The position numbers and the translations under genes were made by a program. Below, in pieces: positions 49,662 to 61,388 of a DNA stretch of 64,000 nt. The stretch comes from Sipunculus nudus (Eukaryota; Annelida; Sipuncula; Golfingiida; Sipunculidae). The stretch covers positions 3,138,076-3,202,075 of the forward strand of contig CM049309.1 in the NCBI GenBank assembly GCA_026874595.1, in the 5' to 3' direction. The notes beneath the pieces are model-generated. The model saw only the letters and a list, made by a program, of their open reading frames with translations, ran no database searches and was not told where the DNA came from. Each line of letters opens with the position of its first letter. Within the stretch, counting starts at the first letter, position 1.

Positions 49662-50037
49662 ACAAGTGACCCATGGGTCATGACACTCAGCTGATTGGGA
49701 AGAGATTCGCAAAAGGAAATTTTATCATCTGAATGGTAGTATATACCCATTCAACTGAAGCATCAAACAGATAAACCAACAAGCCAAGATTGTGTCTGCA
49801 TTTATATATTTCAAAAATAGAGAAAAAATGAGTAAACTTAAAAAAAAATACAGGTGGCTCCACCAGTCTGCTGAAAATAATAACAAGTGACCCATGGGTC
49901 ATGACACTCAGCTGATTGGGAAGAGATTCGCAAAAGGAAATTTTATCATCTGAATGGTAGTATATACCCATTCAACTGAAGCATCAAACAGATAAACCAA
50001 CAAGCCAAGATTGTGTCTGCATTTATATATTTCAAAA
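49597..50037 (+). repeat. 221-bp tandem duplication of the E-type 5' region
   Basis: Two nearly identical units (49597-49817 and 49818-50038; starts ACAAGTGACC at 49662 and 49883), each containing the E start plus one AGGTGGCTCCACC core segment. A third partial unit follows. It reads as a recent slippage or unequal-exchange event. Confidence 0.85.
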
Positions 50038-50403
50038 ATAGAGAAAAAATGCGTAAACTTAAAAAAAATACAGGTGGCTCCACCAGTCTGCAGAAACTAA
50101 TAAAAACACTTAATGGTCAATATACATGCAAAGAATCATGGTGATCTAAGCATTAGTTTTTCAGATACTTCAGCTTTTGTATCAAATTTTCCATTATTCT
50201 GAGGGATACTTCGGAGTCCTATAGCTTGAAGGATATGGAGTCAGAGACCTAATTTCAGGTTTCCACAGACACTTTTCATGGGCCTCCTTGCATGACTGGA
50301 ATGAAGATTCTAGGTCCAGTTGTTACTATTTGTACCCTGTTGACAGATAACCACATCTTAAAAGGTCTCAAAAATAGAGAAAAAAATTCGTAAAAATTTA
50401 AAA
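49883..50403 (+). mobile_element. E-type element E4, 5' part (split by copy D)
   Basis: Starts ACAAGTGACCCATGGGTC, runs through one full core unit (ATTCTGAGGGATACTTCGGA, AGATTCTAGGTCCAGTTG) and reaches TCGTAAAAATTTAAA, where copy D begins. Confidence 0.8.
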
Positions 50404-53047
50404 ACAAGGGACCTATGGGTCACGACGCTCAGCTGTTATATATGATAAAAAATATTATTTAGAAATGAGGCACATGCTGGTTTTGTGTGGTAATAATATA
50501 TAAGCTGTATTATGAGTTGTTGTTGTTTAACTTATGTATGATTTTGTTAGTACCTTTGGAGACAGGGAAGAGGATTGATTTCATTTATTTTATTAACAAA
50601 TGGAGTACTATTGTCACACAGATTTTGACTTGGCCATATAACTTATAAGCCGAACATATAATATAAGAGTTTAACTATTTATTAAAAAAATTACAAATAT
50701 TGTCCCAGATATAATTTTTATAAAAAATAATAAGAGAATCGTATGATTTTTAAAATGAAATATAACTGAAATGATTATTAAAATAATATTAAAGAATATA
50801 TTCATGAATGCATTCATGAATACATTTGGAAAGTATTTGCACTGGTATTCATATACTTTCATTTTTTCCTGAATTCCCATTCTTTATGCAAGAAATTTTA
50901 TAATGGAGTACATATTCATATTCGTATTTAAATACAATTGCAAAGTATTCCCACCATGTCTGGTATTTATTCAGTTTTCACCAAACAATGGTGTTGAGAA
51001 TCCAGAATGTACAAAATTCACACATTTAAATAATGATCATAAGTACCTGGTTTTATGGCTTTTATTAATATTAAAAAAAAAAAATTTGATATATTTATTT
51101 TGGACTAATTTCACATCAATGTACACACTAGACACAGTAGGAATCTAGATTAATATTATCAACTGCATCTTTGTCTATCATTAATTTCCTTCATATGATC
51201 CCTAATGATTAGTAATGAATAATATGATTTACTTTTTTATTATTAAAATTGAACTGAAAAATGCCATAGGTGACTGCATGGTGTTATTTGGAATATGTGA
51301 CATTCTATCCATCAATACAAGATTCTTATATCATCAGTAACTGCAAGTTATTTCCCTATTAATATAAACTAACAAATTCCTTTTCTATTTTTCTTTAATT
51401 TGTTATTAAAAACCAATAAAAATTGATTAATTTATTGTTATGTTGTTGGTTAAAACTACTTGATGAGTTGGGTTGGACACCTGGATCAACTGTGGCTGGC
51501 CATAAGCTGCCTTGCTGCCCCGGTATCTGCCTCGCCTCAAGCGTGCATAATTTGCTGAAAGTTCAACAAGGTCAACATACAGGTGACTCAAGAGTGGCTG
51601 GAGAGAGCCAAGGTCTGACATGGTCTCATAAAAACATTAATAAAAGCTACAATTTTTGGCCAATTTCTTTCAGCTTTCTAAACTAAAAAGCTGAAATCCT
51701 TGTGTGTGCATGATATGAAAATTATATAAACAGAGCTCACATTAAACAAAAGTGAAATGGTCAAAGTTGGGCAAAATTTAAGGTACTAATTTTATATTTA
51801 TACTAATAACTTATAAAATTTTAAAAATTCAGAACTAATTTTGGGTATTCAATTGAATCTGGATTAAATAATCTTACATCCCTGACAAAAAATCTCTAGC
51901 TTCAGCAAGCCCCTTGTTAAAGGAGTAAATATATTTCTTGATTTTTTACAAAGTGCATTATGTTTGGGCCCATAACTTAAAACAATTACGCAATACTGAC
52001 ATCATTTCTGGCATGTGCACAGAGAATGTATTGAAAAACATGTATATTATATATGATTAAAGTCAGATCAGTGGTTTTGATATTAGGCAGTATTGAAGTG
52101 TAATAATGGGTTTTTAATTGAAAAATGAAGTTTTTCATTAATATCTCAAAGGTATTAAGTCCTAGTGACCAAATTCTTGGCATGGTAGGGAATTTTGGAG
52201 ACATCTAATTGTATGCCAAATTTTAGGAACTGAGAGCTTAAGCTGGGGAGCTGAGCTCTTGCAAACTGCATAACACTAGCCTGATGTAAACAATATGTTA
52301 CATGGTGCTTAAAAACTTGAATAAAATCTACAGTTTTTGATCAACTGGTTTCAAATTTTTGGTGTTAACAGACAAAATGCTAACAAAAACATGCTGAGAA
52401 AATTAAATCCACAGTACTTACAGGAAAAAAACGTGCCAAGGTCAAAGTTAGGCAAAATTTAAGGTACCAATTTTTTGTTTTTGCTAATATTTTTAAAAAT
52501 TTAAAAGATTTTGATCTAATTTTGGGTATACAATTTAATTTTGATTAATTAAAGTTATATTACTTGAAAAAAAGTCCATAGCTTTAACAAGTTTTGTGTT
52601 AAGTGATCAAATATCTTTCCTGATTTTTTACAAAATGCATTATGTTCTGGCCCATAACTTTCTCAAATTATATAATACAGACATAATTTCAGGCATGTAC
52701 ATAGGAACTATATAGAGGAATATTTATGGTAAATATGAGGAAAAACAGATGAGTGGTTTTGATATTAGGCAGCCCTAAAGTGTGAAAATTGGTTTTTCAT
52801 AAAAAATTGAGGTTTTTCCTTAATTTCTCAAAGGAACAAAGTCGCAAAGACCCAGTTTTCGGCTTGGTAGGAGATCTTGGGGACAGCTAACATTATGCCA
52901 AATTTTGGATTCCTAAGTCTTACGGTTTCAAAACGTGCCACATCTACGGACGGACGGATGGACGGACGGACGGACGGACAGACGGACGGACGACGGACAA
53001 TGGACCACGACTATAGCTCAGATGACTTATAGTCAGCTGAGCTAAAA
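50404..53047 (+). mobile_element. C-type element, copy D (complete)
   Basis: Starts ACAAGGGACCTATGGGTC and ends with the hairpin (53016-53042) and TAAAA. Collinear with copy A at 2.64 kb, with two core units and a (GACG)n tract (52945-53000). It is inserted in the A-run of E4, whose core continues on the other side. Confidence 0.88.
52945..53000 (+). repeat. (GACG)n microsatellite of C-type copy D
   Basis: The longest of the four tracts (~56 bp), with a GATG and a GACA interruption. Confidence 0.9.
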
Positions 53048-53419
53048 AATCGAAAAAAATAAAAAAATACAGGTTGCGCCACCAGTCTGCAGGAAATGAT
53101 TGAACATCTCATGATCAACATGTATGTGATGTAGTTAATGAGATATTAAAGTTTTTGTATGAAATTTTTTACTATTCCTGGGGGGGGGGGGGGGGGGGTA
53201 CTTTGGGGCCCCATAGCTCAAAGGATATGGGTAACAGAGACCTAATTTCTGGTTTCCAAGGATTTTTCATGGACCTCTCAGAATGTCAAGTTACAAGACT
53301 CTAGGTCCAGCGGTAACAATTTGTGTCTGGTTAACGGACATACAGATGGACAGACAGACAAATGACGGACAAAGAGTGATTGCTATAGCTCAGATGACTT
53401 ACAGTCAGCTGAGCTAAAA
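53048..53419 (+). mobile_element. E-type element E4, 3' part
   Basis: Last core unit (AGGTTGCGCCACCAGTCTGC, AATGTCAAGTTACAAGACTC), a GACAGACAGAC tract, then the hairpin (53388-53414) and TAAAA. A 19-G run (53180-53198) replaces the short G string found at this place in other units. Confidence 0.82.
53180..53198 (+). repeat. G homopolymer, 19 nt, inside E core
   Basis: Nineteen consecutive G following CTATTCCT. Sister units have 4 to 9 G here (15795, 27232-27240, 62474). Confidence 0.95.
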
Positions 53420-54681
53420 ACTCAAAAGGTTGTAAAGAAAAACCTGTTCATATTCCATATGCAGTAAGACAACTGTGACTGATTATCTTTTTTTGAAAAA
53501 AAAAAAAAAATGCAATTCCTTAAAAGCAATGTCAACCGAGTCCTTTGTTCATTCCTGCATGATCAATGCACATAATTGTATTAACAAAGGCCTTGGCACC
53601 TTCAAAAAAGAGTTTCAAGCCACTAACTGTGTTAGTCAGGGCGTGAAACTTACGTAATGTGCTACGTCTAATGCCTTTCTACTTTCAATCTTCTCACTCC
53701 AGAAAACTAATGGCATGTAACGCCTCACGTCCTGAAGATAGGGTGACATTATTCCAATCCCATGCTGCCCAAGAAAACTTGCCCGCTTAGCCGCTCCGTT
53801 GAGTCAGCTAAGTGCTGCTTACTCAAGAATGTAATAAATCAACTCGCTTCATTCTGAACTTCCTGGCTGATCACTGTTATCCAGCTGTTCCCAGGTCCCA
53901 TGATGCTCAAGATCAAAAGTACCAATTCCTAAAGCTCACCTGAAATTTTCAGTAACTCAGTCAACTGGAGATAAAAGAGTTTATCAAAGACGTGTTTTCT
54001 ATTCCCTGAGCAATAAGCCCCATCAATATGTGGCAGACAAGATATTATATAATGTGATCCGAGAAGTGAATTAAATCTTCAGTGCTTTAAAATATTATAA
54101 AATCTATGCTTCAAGGTTTCAGATTGGCCATGTTTGTCAGGGTTTAATTTCATAATCTCACAAGAGATTATTTAACCTGTATTCATAATGTATCAAGTAT
54201 CCATTTTAAAAGGCAAAAAAGGAGGCATAATTATTTGAGGTGGTCTATTCAGAAATCTGATATCTGTAACAAAAGATAATCCCTTGAACATTTCATAAAA
54301 AAAATATAAAAAAAAATAGAAATAGAAAATACTGATCCAAGTGGACACAGGTATATATGTCTTGTTTATATCCAGGTGTTTATAACATGTTTGGCTGGGG
54401 GGCAGCCAAAACTAGAAAATGTCCAGAGGACTGTATCCCCTGCAAAACTAGAATGTGAGAAATGTGTACACACACCATCACACACACATGCCAACATAGT
54501 GACAGAACTGACCGAATACACTTTGTGCAGGCTTGATCTGAGAACCTTTTCTGCTGCCAATACAGAAAGTGACTTATAGGATGCAACTAACAATTAAAAT
54601 TAGAAGTAGATCCCAGTAAATCTTTTTGAGAAAGTGTCGCATGTGAAATGTAAAAATTTAATTTCCATAAAACAATTCATA
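53420..54681. other. Low-copy DNA, no gene seen
   Basis: Overlapping ORFs on both strands near 54370-54590 show no domain and no splice context. Otherwise nothing was recognised. Confidence 0.4.
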
Positions 54682-55225
54682 ACAAGAGCACCGCAAATGT
54701 GCATAATATGCCTGTTGTGCATTTGGTGACCTCTGACCTCATTAAATATGTGTGAATTTTGATAAGAATGTAATTCAGGTGAGAAACCCTATTGGTAAAT
54801 ATGTTTTTTGAGTGTCGTTAAATTCCATAAAATTTTTGGGAAGTAACCATGGTGCCATCAAAGTAGGGTGAACTCTGACCTTAATGTGTGGATTTTGCTG
54901 GATACAGACGAAGGGATGGACAGACAGACAGAGCTAATCACTTTATCCCCTGCTCTTCTGAGGCAGGGGATAATAATCCCAAACATTCAACAAGGACAAG
55001 TACATCTGGGCATAAAAAAATTCATAAAAATACAAAAAATCATTCAAGTGTGACCAGAACTTATTGGCTCTAAAGACCCATAAGATGCACCTATTACTAC
55101 AATTAGAAGTAGATCTGAGTAAAACTTTTCGAGTTATTGCATGGCATGGACAGACAGACAGAGCTAAACACTTTATCCCAGGCTCCTCTGAGGCGGGGGA
55201 TAATAATCCCAAACATTCACAAGGA
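54682..55225 (+). mobile_element. J-type hairpin-ended repeat, with duplicated 3' part
   Basis: Starts ACAAGAGCACCGCAAATGTG and reaches GGACAGACAGACAGAGCTAA, then a perfect 11-bp hairpin TTATCCCCTGC/GCAGGGGATAA (54943-54953 and 54963-54973). About 230 bp later the same GACAGACAGACAGAGCTAA and a degraded hairpin recur (55147-55205). The ACAAG start, GACA microsatellite and terminal hairpin follow the plan of the larger families. End position uncertain. Confidence 0.55.
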
Positions 55226-57596
55226 CAAGCACATCTGGGCATAAGTCTGACTACCAGTAACAAAGGTTTTGTAGAGAGCATTTTGTAACCAGTGACCTTT
55301 CAACTTCAAGAATTCAGCACATATGCAACTAACACCTTAGACTAGATCATTTTTCTGTTTGTCAACATTGCTATGTTTACAAACAGACTGTATATAACCA
55401 AGCTCCTATACCAGTTGCAGAGCCTTATTAGAACTTTTCATGTCAGGAAAGACCTAGAGTTCATGAAAATGTATGCAAAGTAAGCCAGAAATCACATAAA
55501 TTCTACAAAAAAAGAAAGGTGAATAGCCAGCTTTAAAGTAAAGAGCAAATCAGAAAGTGAGAACAGTGGTTTAAGCCACCTGCCAGGCAAATGTACTATA
55601 TAAAACATTTGGTTTTATATACAATAGCAAATACAGCCTATACTTTCCATCCATGATTATAATATGAGAAACAAACAATGTGTTTTTGCTCTGTGACATT
55701 AACAATATAAATGATCAATTGACTCATTGTATATAGGACAATAGCTGCATCTCTGGCTGTCAATTTTCTTTATAACATTGATATTTACAGACAAAATCAT
55801 TATTGATAATCTTGAATCTGAATTAACAAAGACAGGTATCAATGGTATAAACATTTCCATCAACCTTTCACCATTTGCTAAAACCGACATCAGCAGAGTC
55901 CTTTAACGTTTGTCACTGGTTGATAAATGTTACTGATGTAAGCCACCGAGACAGACCCACTCTTCATGTTGATCAATACACATTGTTATCACACACTGCA
56001 TCTAAAACAATCCAATCTTAAAAGTTTCCTTTCCATACTTTTCTGTAATGTACTGTAAGTCCAATCCACTGCCGCAACAGTTAATCATTTGGAGTGTCTG
56101 AAAAATCAATCACAGTTGGTACCACTGGGCTTTATTTACCATTACAATCCAATGTATCATTGTAACATTCATTTTTTTTTCAAAGATAATGGTTTAAACC
56201 TCACATGGCCATTTTGTGTTTCATGTTTCTATTATTTCAAATAAATTGAAATGTTACTTCTCTGTTCCTATAAATTAGCACATCACATAACAACCATTTT
56301 TCCCTTAAAACTAAACATAATAAGATGGTACTTCTGTGGAGGATATAAAAAATACAATTTTTGCACACAAATGGATTTAAAACGTTTTGTGCAATGTGAA
56401 TAGAACAAATCAGTTTCAAACCCTGTTGTGCACTCAATCAAGTATGTAGCACCAATACAATACATTGTGTGATCATTAAATATGTGGAACAAGGTAACAA
56501 TATGCTGCCACAAGCAGCTGCACTTTAATGGTGACCTAGTTACTGCTTAAAAACTAACCTTAACCATATTTAATGTGAATTGAGGGGCTTTATTAAGCCA
56601 AAAGACTGCAAAACCATTGAAAAAATTTTTTCCCTATTTTCTTCTGCCCATATTAGTGCTGGATCACCAATATGGCTGATTTTCCAGACACTCAGAGTAG
56701 TAGTCATAGGCAACAAATACTCATTTGATGTTCAATTTTGACCTTGACACAATTTTTAAAGGTTGTGACCCCTTACCCTATTTTTAGTAATAAGTTCATT
56801 GCTTCTCAGCTTTTTTTTTATTTGAACTGTCTCTGAGGTTAGTTTGTCCTTCAAGCAACATCTCATTAATCACATGCTAACACTTAAGATTTGAAGGTCA
56901 AGGTTGTACAGCTTCCTACAGGTAAAAAATATTGAAAATGGTCATTTAACCACCTTTTTTTGTGCAAGGTTTCAAAGACCACTTGTTCCTGAGAGTTGAA
57001 AGAGTGGATGGTGTTTTGTGGGCCTGTGAATTGCTAAGGGGTTTTCGATTCCATTCAATTATCGATTGCTGCCTTTTGACACTCAACCCCATTATTGTAT
57101 ACACTCTTAGATTCTGTCAGAGACATATACCTACTAAGAGTTTTCATCCCGTATACTGCTATTAGATTATCATATACCTGAGATGTATGCAGACTAAGAA
57201 ATATTTTAATCTTCTCATCCATTATTGTACTAACATCTAATGAAGGATATAAAGTGACTTTCTTTGTTAATTAACAGAAATACTTCATCATGTTTGCTGT
57301 TTTTCTGTTCCTAGTTTAGAGCTTGAAACCAAAAAGGTTTGAAAATAAATGAAAATGCAATAATTGTAATTAATCGATCATTTCATGCTTGATTTGATTA
57401 TCGATTAATGACTGGCTTCGATTTGATGCATCAATTATTTCATGAATGATTACAGCCCTAATAAATAGTAATATACTGAAGATGTGCACCTGATAATAAA
57501 TTGATATCCTTCACCTATTTTCGAAAAAAAGTGACCTATTTTTTTTCTTAATTCTTCCCTTTTTATGCTATATCTCTGACACAACTGATTTCTCAA
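55226..57596. other. Low-copy DNA, no gene seen
   Basis: AT-rich. A stretch at 57365-57475 rich in ATCGATTAAT and ending GATTACAGCCCTAAT could be one end of a hAT-like MITE, but no partner end was found. Confidence 0.4.
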
Positions 57597-60073
57597 ACAA
57601 GGCCTACAGGCCTAATGCGAACCTGTGCAATGAGATTACACCAGGTATAATGCTTCAATGCTGGACCATTACTTTTCAAGAACATGTGTAACATGTATAT
57701 GAACAATGCAAGTACTAAACACTTAGAACAAGAAACAATTAAACAAACATCACTGCTGCAATTCTGGCATGGGTGCACACAACACAAAAACTAGAATATG
57801 GGTAGTAAACAAGGGACTATGTGTATCCGCCAAAATCAGAGTGGAACGGGTGAAGTGAGGCATGGATTGAGTGGCAAGGGGAAATAGAGTGAGGTGTGTT
57901 GCATAATAGCCTGGATGTCTGCAGCCGAAATGTGTATGTAGGTTGCGCCACCTACCACAAAATCCAGAAAGCTGTCCAAGTTGTATACATATGCAAAATT
58001 TTAGGCAGATAAGTCAAACTACTACTGAGATATGAGTGATTTTAGCCCACGGCAGACAAACAAAAGGACTTGTGCAAAAAAGGTGGCAGGTGGCGCCACC
58101 AATTTTGTGTATGATTAAGAGCTATGTGAGATCAATACACATGCAAAATTTCAGGGGGATATGTCAAACCAGTCCTTATATATATGCCTGAATGTCTGCA
58201 GCGTATACATAAATATAGGTGGCGCCACCAGCCACAAAATCAAGAAAGCTATCAAAGATGTATAAACATGCAAAAAAACCTGTGCAGAATGATTGCAGGT
58301 GGCGCTACCAGTTTTGCATATGATAAACAGCTATGTGAGATCTATTGAAATGCAAAATTTTGGCCCAACTGGTCAAACGGTTCCCGAGATATGAGCTTGG
58401 AAGTCTGCAGCTTAAACGTGAATGTAGGTGGCGCCACCTGTCATAAAATCAAGGAAGCTGTCCAGGATTTATACACATGCAAAATTTCAGGTGGATAAGT
58501 CCAACAAATGCAAAGATATGAGTGTTTTTATCCCAAGGCAGATGAACATATGGACGCTGTGCAAAAATGGTTGCAGGTGGCGCCACCATTTTTAGTGTAT
58601 GTTATAAAGCTTTCCAAGGGCTACATTTGTGCAAAATCTTTAGCCTTATCGGTCAAAGGGTTCCCGAGATATGTGGGTTTATGTGTGGAAACAGATGCAC
58701 AAATGGACGATGGGCAGAGAGGAAAGGTCAGAGGTCAACAAAAAATGAGGGCGCAGCAGTTCACATGAGACCAATCATAATTCTGGATTTTAAAAAATTC
58801 TGCCCAGTGGTTATGGAGGAGTTCTCCAGAAACCTATGCGGTGATGGCGGCAGCGTCTGCGTCCGACTGAAAACATAGTATCTGCAAAACTCTGTTTTGG
58901 CAGATACAATGATTGTAGCTGGCACCACCAGTCTTATATACAACGAAGAGATATATACATATGCTCTATGTCAGACTGATATGTCAAACCCCTCCTGTAA
59001 AATAAAAGCAGGGACATACACTGTGCAAAAATTATTGTAGGTGGCGCCACCAGTCTTGTAAACTATAAAGCTACACGATATGTATAAACATGCCCAATTT
59101 TAGGTTGATGTATCAAATTCCTCTGTAGGAATAAGCAGGCGCATACACTGCAAAAGTCAATGTAGGTGGCACCACCTGTCTTGTAAATGACGCATAGACA
59201 GGTCAAAATATCAGTCCAATACATCAAACTTCCTCAGCCAAAAAGCACTGAAAACCATTTGATCAAACTTGAATTATCAACATCTGAGGATAATTAATGT
59301 GTGAGATTTAAGAATTTGACCCAGTGGTTTTTGAGAAGATCTTTGTAGCCACTGAGCTAAAATGGGCTGTTATGGCATATGACTAAATTCAGCTTCCCAT
59401 AACTTAGCCAAAACTCACTGAAAAGAGACCATTTGAACAAACTTCAGAAAGCAATTCCCTAGGATCATTTCTGTGCGATATTAAAAATTTTGGCCATATG
59501 GTTTCAGAGAAGTAGTTTTTTGTAGCCCTCAGTGTGATACAGGCACTCATGACCCTGTACAAAAAAGGCCGATGCAGGTGGCGCCACCAATACCTCAATT
59601 TCAGATATGACCTATGTGACCAACATTGGCATAAAATTTGGTGATGATAGCTCCATCCGTTTCTGAGATTTAAATTTTAATATGCCTTTTTGCACAGTTA
59701 ACAAAGTTCAACCTCCTGTAACTCGGCCAAAAATCTCCAAACTGGAACCATTCGAACAAACTTGAGGAAAGATTGTTCCAGGGATCATTTCTGTGAAATA
59801 TTGGACAATTTGGCTGGACAGTTTCGAAGAAGAAGATTTTTAAAGCTTTTTTAGCTTTTTCCCTATAAAATCTAAGAAAATACAGTTAGAAAAGAAATAA
59901 ACAAAATCCAATATAGTTTTTTGGATGAATGATTATTTGCAAAAAATTTGGTGATGCTAGCTCCTGCCGTTTTGAGATAGCTATGGTTAACGTACAGACG
60001 ACGCACGCCGCACGACGCATGACACACGACGCACGACGCCGCACCATCGCATAAGCTCACAGGTTCGCTAAAA
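57597..60073 (+). mobile_element. F-type element F5 (2,477 bp)
   Basis: Starts ACAAGGCCTACAGGCCTAAT with GCGAACCTGTGC, and ends GCTCACAGGTTCGC plus TAAAA. The 5' region is the F4 variant (GGTATAATGCTTCAATGCTG). About three dimeric core units follow, with GGTGGCGCCACC near 58087, 58218 and 58427. Then comes a long 3' region with further solitary sites (near 59040, 59165 and 59579) and an ACGACGC-rich microsatellite (59995-60045). No coding capacity. Confidence 0.85.
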
Positions 60074-60324
60074 ATGAGCATTAATCATGACTCATGGATC
60101 AAAGATCAGCACCTGATACTTTTGACCTAATTTACCAGGTAGAAATCTACCAGGGTCTACTTAACCTATTTCTGCTAATAACTTTGTTACGACTCAATGA
60201 TTTTCAACACAGATGATGTCAATGTATAACTTGTCCCCTAGAAACATTTAAGGAATTTACATGAAGGGACTCATGTCATGCCAAAGTTGCTGATTGAATA
60301 TAAAAATTCTATATCAATTAGGAA
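60074..60324. other. Short low-copy gap
   Basis: Nothing recognised. Confidence 0.4.
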
Positions 60325-60765
60325 ACTAGGGACCCATGGGTCTTGATGCACAGCTGAATTTGTCTATTTCAAAATATGGGTCCTGTGATCAGTTTGAAGA
60401 TAACTTGTCTACCAAAGCCGGAGTTATCATCCATAAACTTATTTGTGAATAGATGGGCCCTGTGACCTTGATCTTTGACCTAAGGAGCCCAAAAGCAAAA
60501 GAAAAATTCAGCTACTGGCAGGTGCACCACATGTGGAAGAGGGAAGGTTTGCAATGAAAGGTTAGGCGTAAAATACACCACAATCTTTCTAAAGTAGTGG
60601 GTCCTGTGACCTTGACCTTTGATAACATGACCCCGGAATCAACAGAGTTCTAACTTTAGTGGTTGGTCATATATAAGGCAAGTTTGAAACCAATATTTCA
60701 AACCAAACCATTGTTATCATCTGGAAACTAATTTGTGGATAGATGGCCCCTGTGACCTAGCCGTG
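60325..60765 (+). mobile_element. G-type element, second copy (partial)
   Basis: ACTAGGGACCCATGGGTC, GATGCACAGCTGAATTTGTC and repeated CTGTGACCTTGA.CTTTGA strings match 5011-5560 in the same order. It stops at GCCCCTGTGACCT. Confidence 0.7.
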
Positions 60766-61175
60766 ACAAACACGACTCAGTTAGGACCCCCTACTGATTC
60801 GTGACACAAGCCACATTGAGAACCGCCCTGCGAGTCCAGGCCACGCTTTACAATGTATCTCCGCATACAGTCAGCAGGCAGACTGTAGGCAGAAATCTCC
60901 CATACATGCAGAACAATATACGAATATATTGGTTTTAACAGAATATTTCACACACATAGTAGGTGTCATTGGAGAGATAAGAAACTTATTAAAAGGTCTA
61001 GTGGAGTTATTTGAAGTAAAACGATACCTGTAAGGAATGAGGTGTTGTCAAAAATGACAAAAATATTTGCATCCTCATGGGGCCTTATAATGCGATCCTC
61101 TGAGTTAGATGTCCAGGCACTCTGGCAAGCTAGTGATCTGGCCATAATGTCAGAGGCCCGAACTGGCGCTACCTG
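60766..61175. other. CpG-richer block of unknown origin
   Basis: GC- and CpG-richer than both flanks (CCGTGACAAACACGACTC, GAACCGCCCTGCGAGTCC), lying between a truncated G copy and an H copy. No TIR, TSD or convincing exon identified. The minus-strand ORF here overlaps H repeat sequence. Confidence 0.35.
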
Positions 61176-61388
61176 TGACCTTGACCTTGTGACCCCAAAA
61201 GTTTTTTCCACTTTTGGCAATATCCCATATTGAGATATTTAAAATTTTGTGTGATTTTCACCATATTAGGCAATATTCATGGTCAAGGCCCCTCTCAAAG
61301 GAAAGGTCATGACCCCAATTTAAATGTACATCATCCCATAACCATATATCTGTATATGTACATATATGTATATGCATAATATAAAAAA
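61176..61388 (+). mobile_element. H-type repeat, left part (split by E5)
   Basis: CTGTGACCTTGACCTTGTGA, TGAGATATTTAAAATTTTGT and AAAGGTCATGACCCC, ending GCATAATATAAAA as in the H copy at 41370. It continues at 63055. Confidence 0.7.

Noticed and set aside
49384-49674. ORF with VRPSVRPSVCPSVD repeats
   Set aside because: This is translation of the (GACG)n microsatellite of a C-type element.
54366-54593. Overlapping ORFs on both strands near 54.4 kb
   Set aside because: Three frames are open over the same 200 bp by chance; no motif, no splice signals of note.
57365-57475. ATCGATTAAT-rich stretch ending GATTACAGCCCTAAT as a hAT MITE
   Set aside because: Only one end-like sequence is present; no inverted partner or 8-bp duplication found.
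60966-61220. Minus-strand 84-residue ORF with AG/GT-like borders as an exon
   Set aside because: Its start lies in H-repeat sequence (GTGACCTTGACCTTGTGA) and no domain or partner exon supports it.
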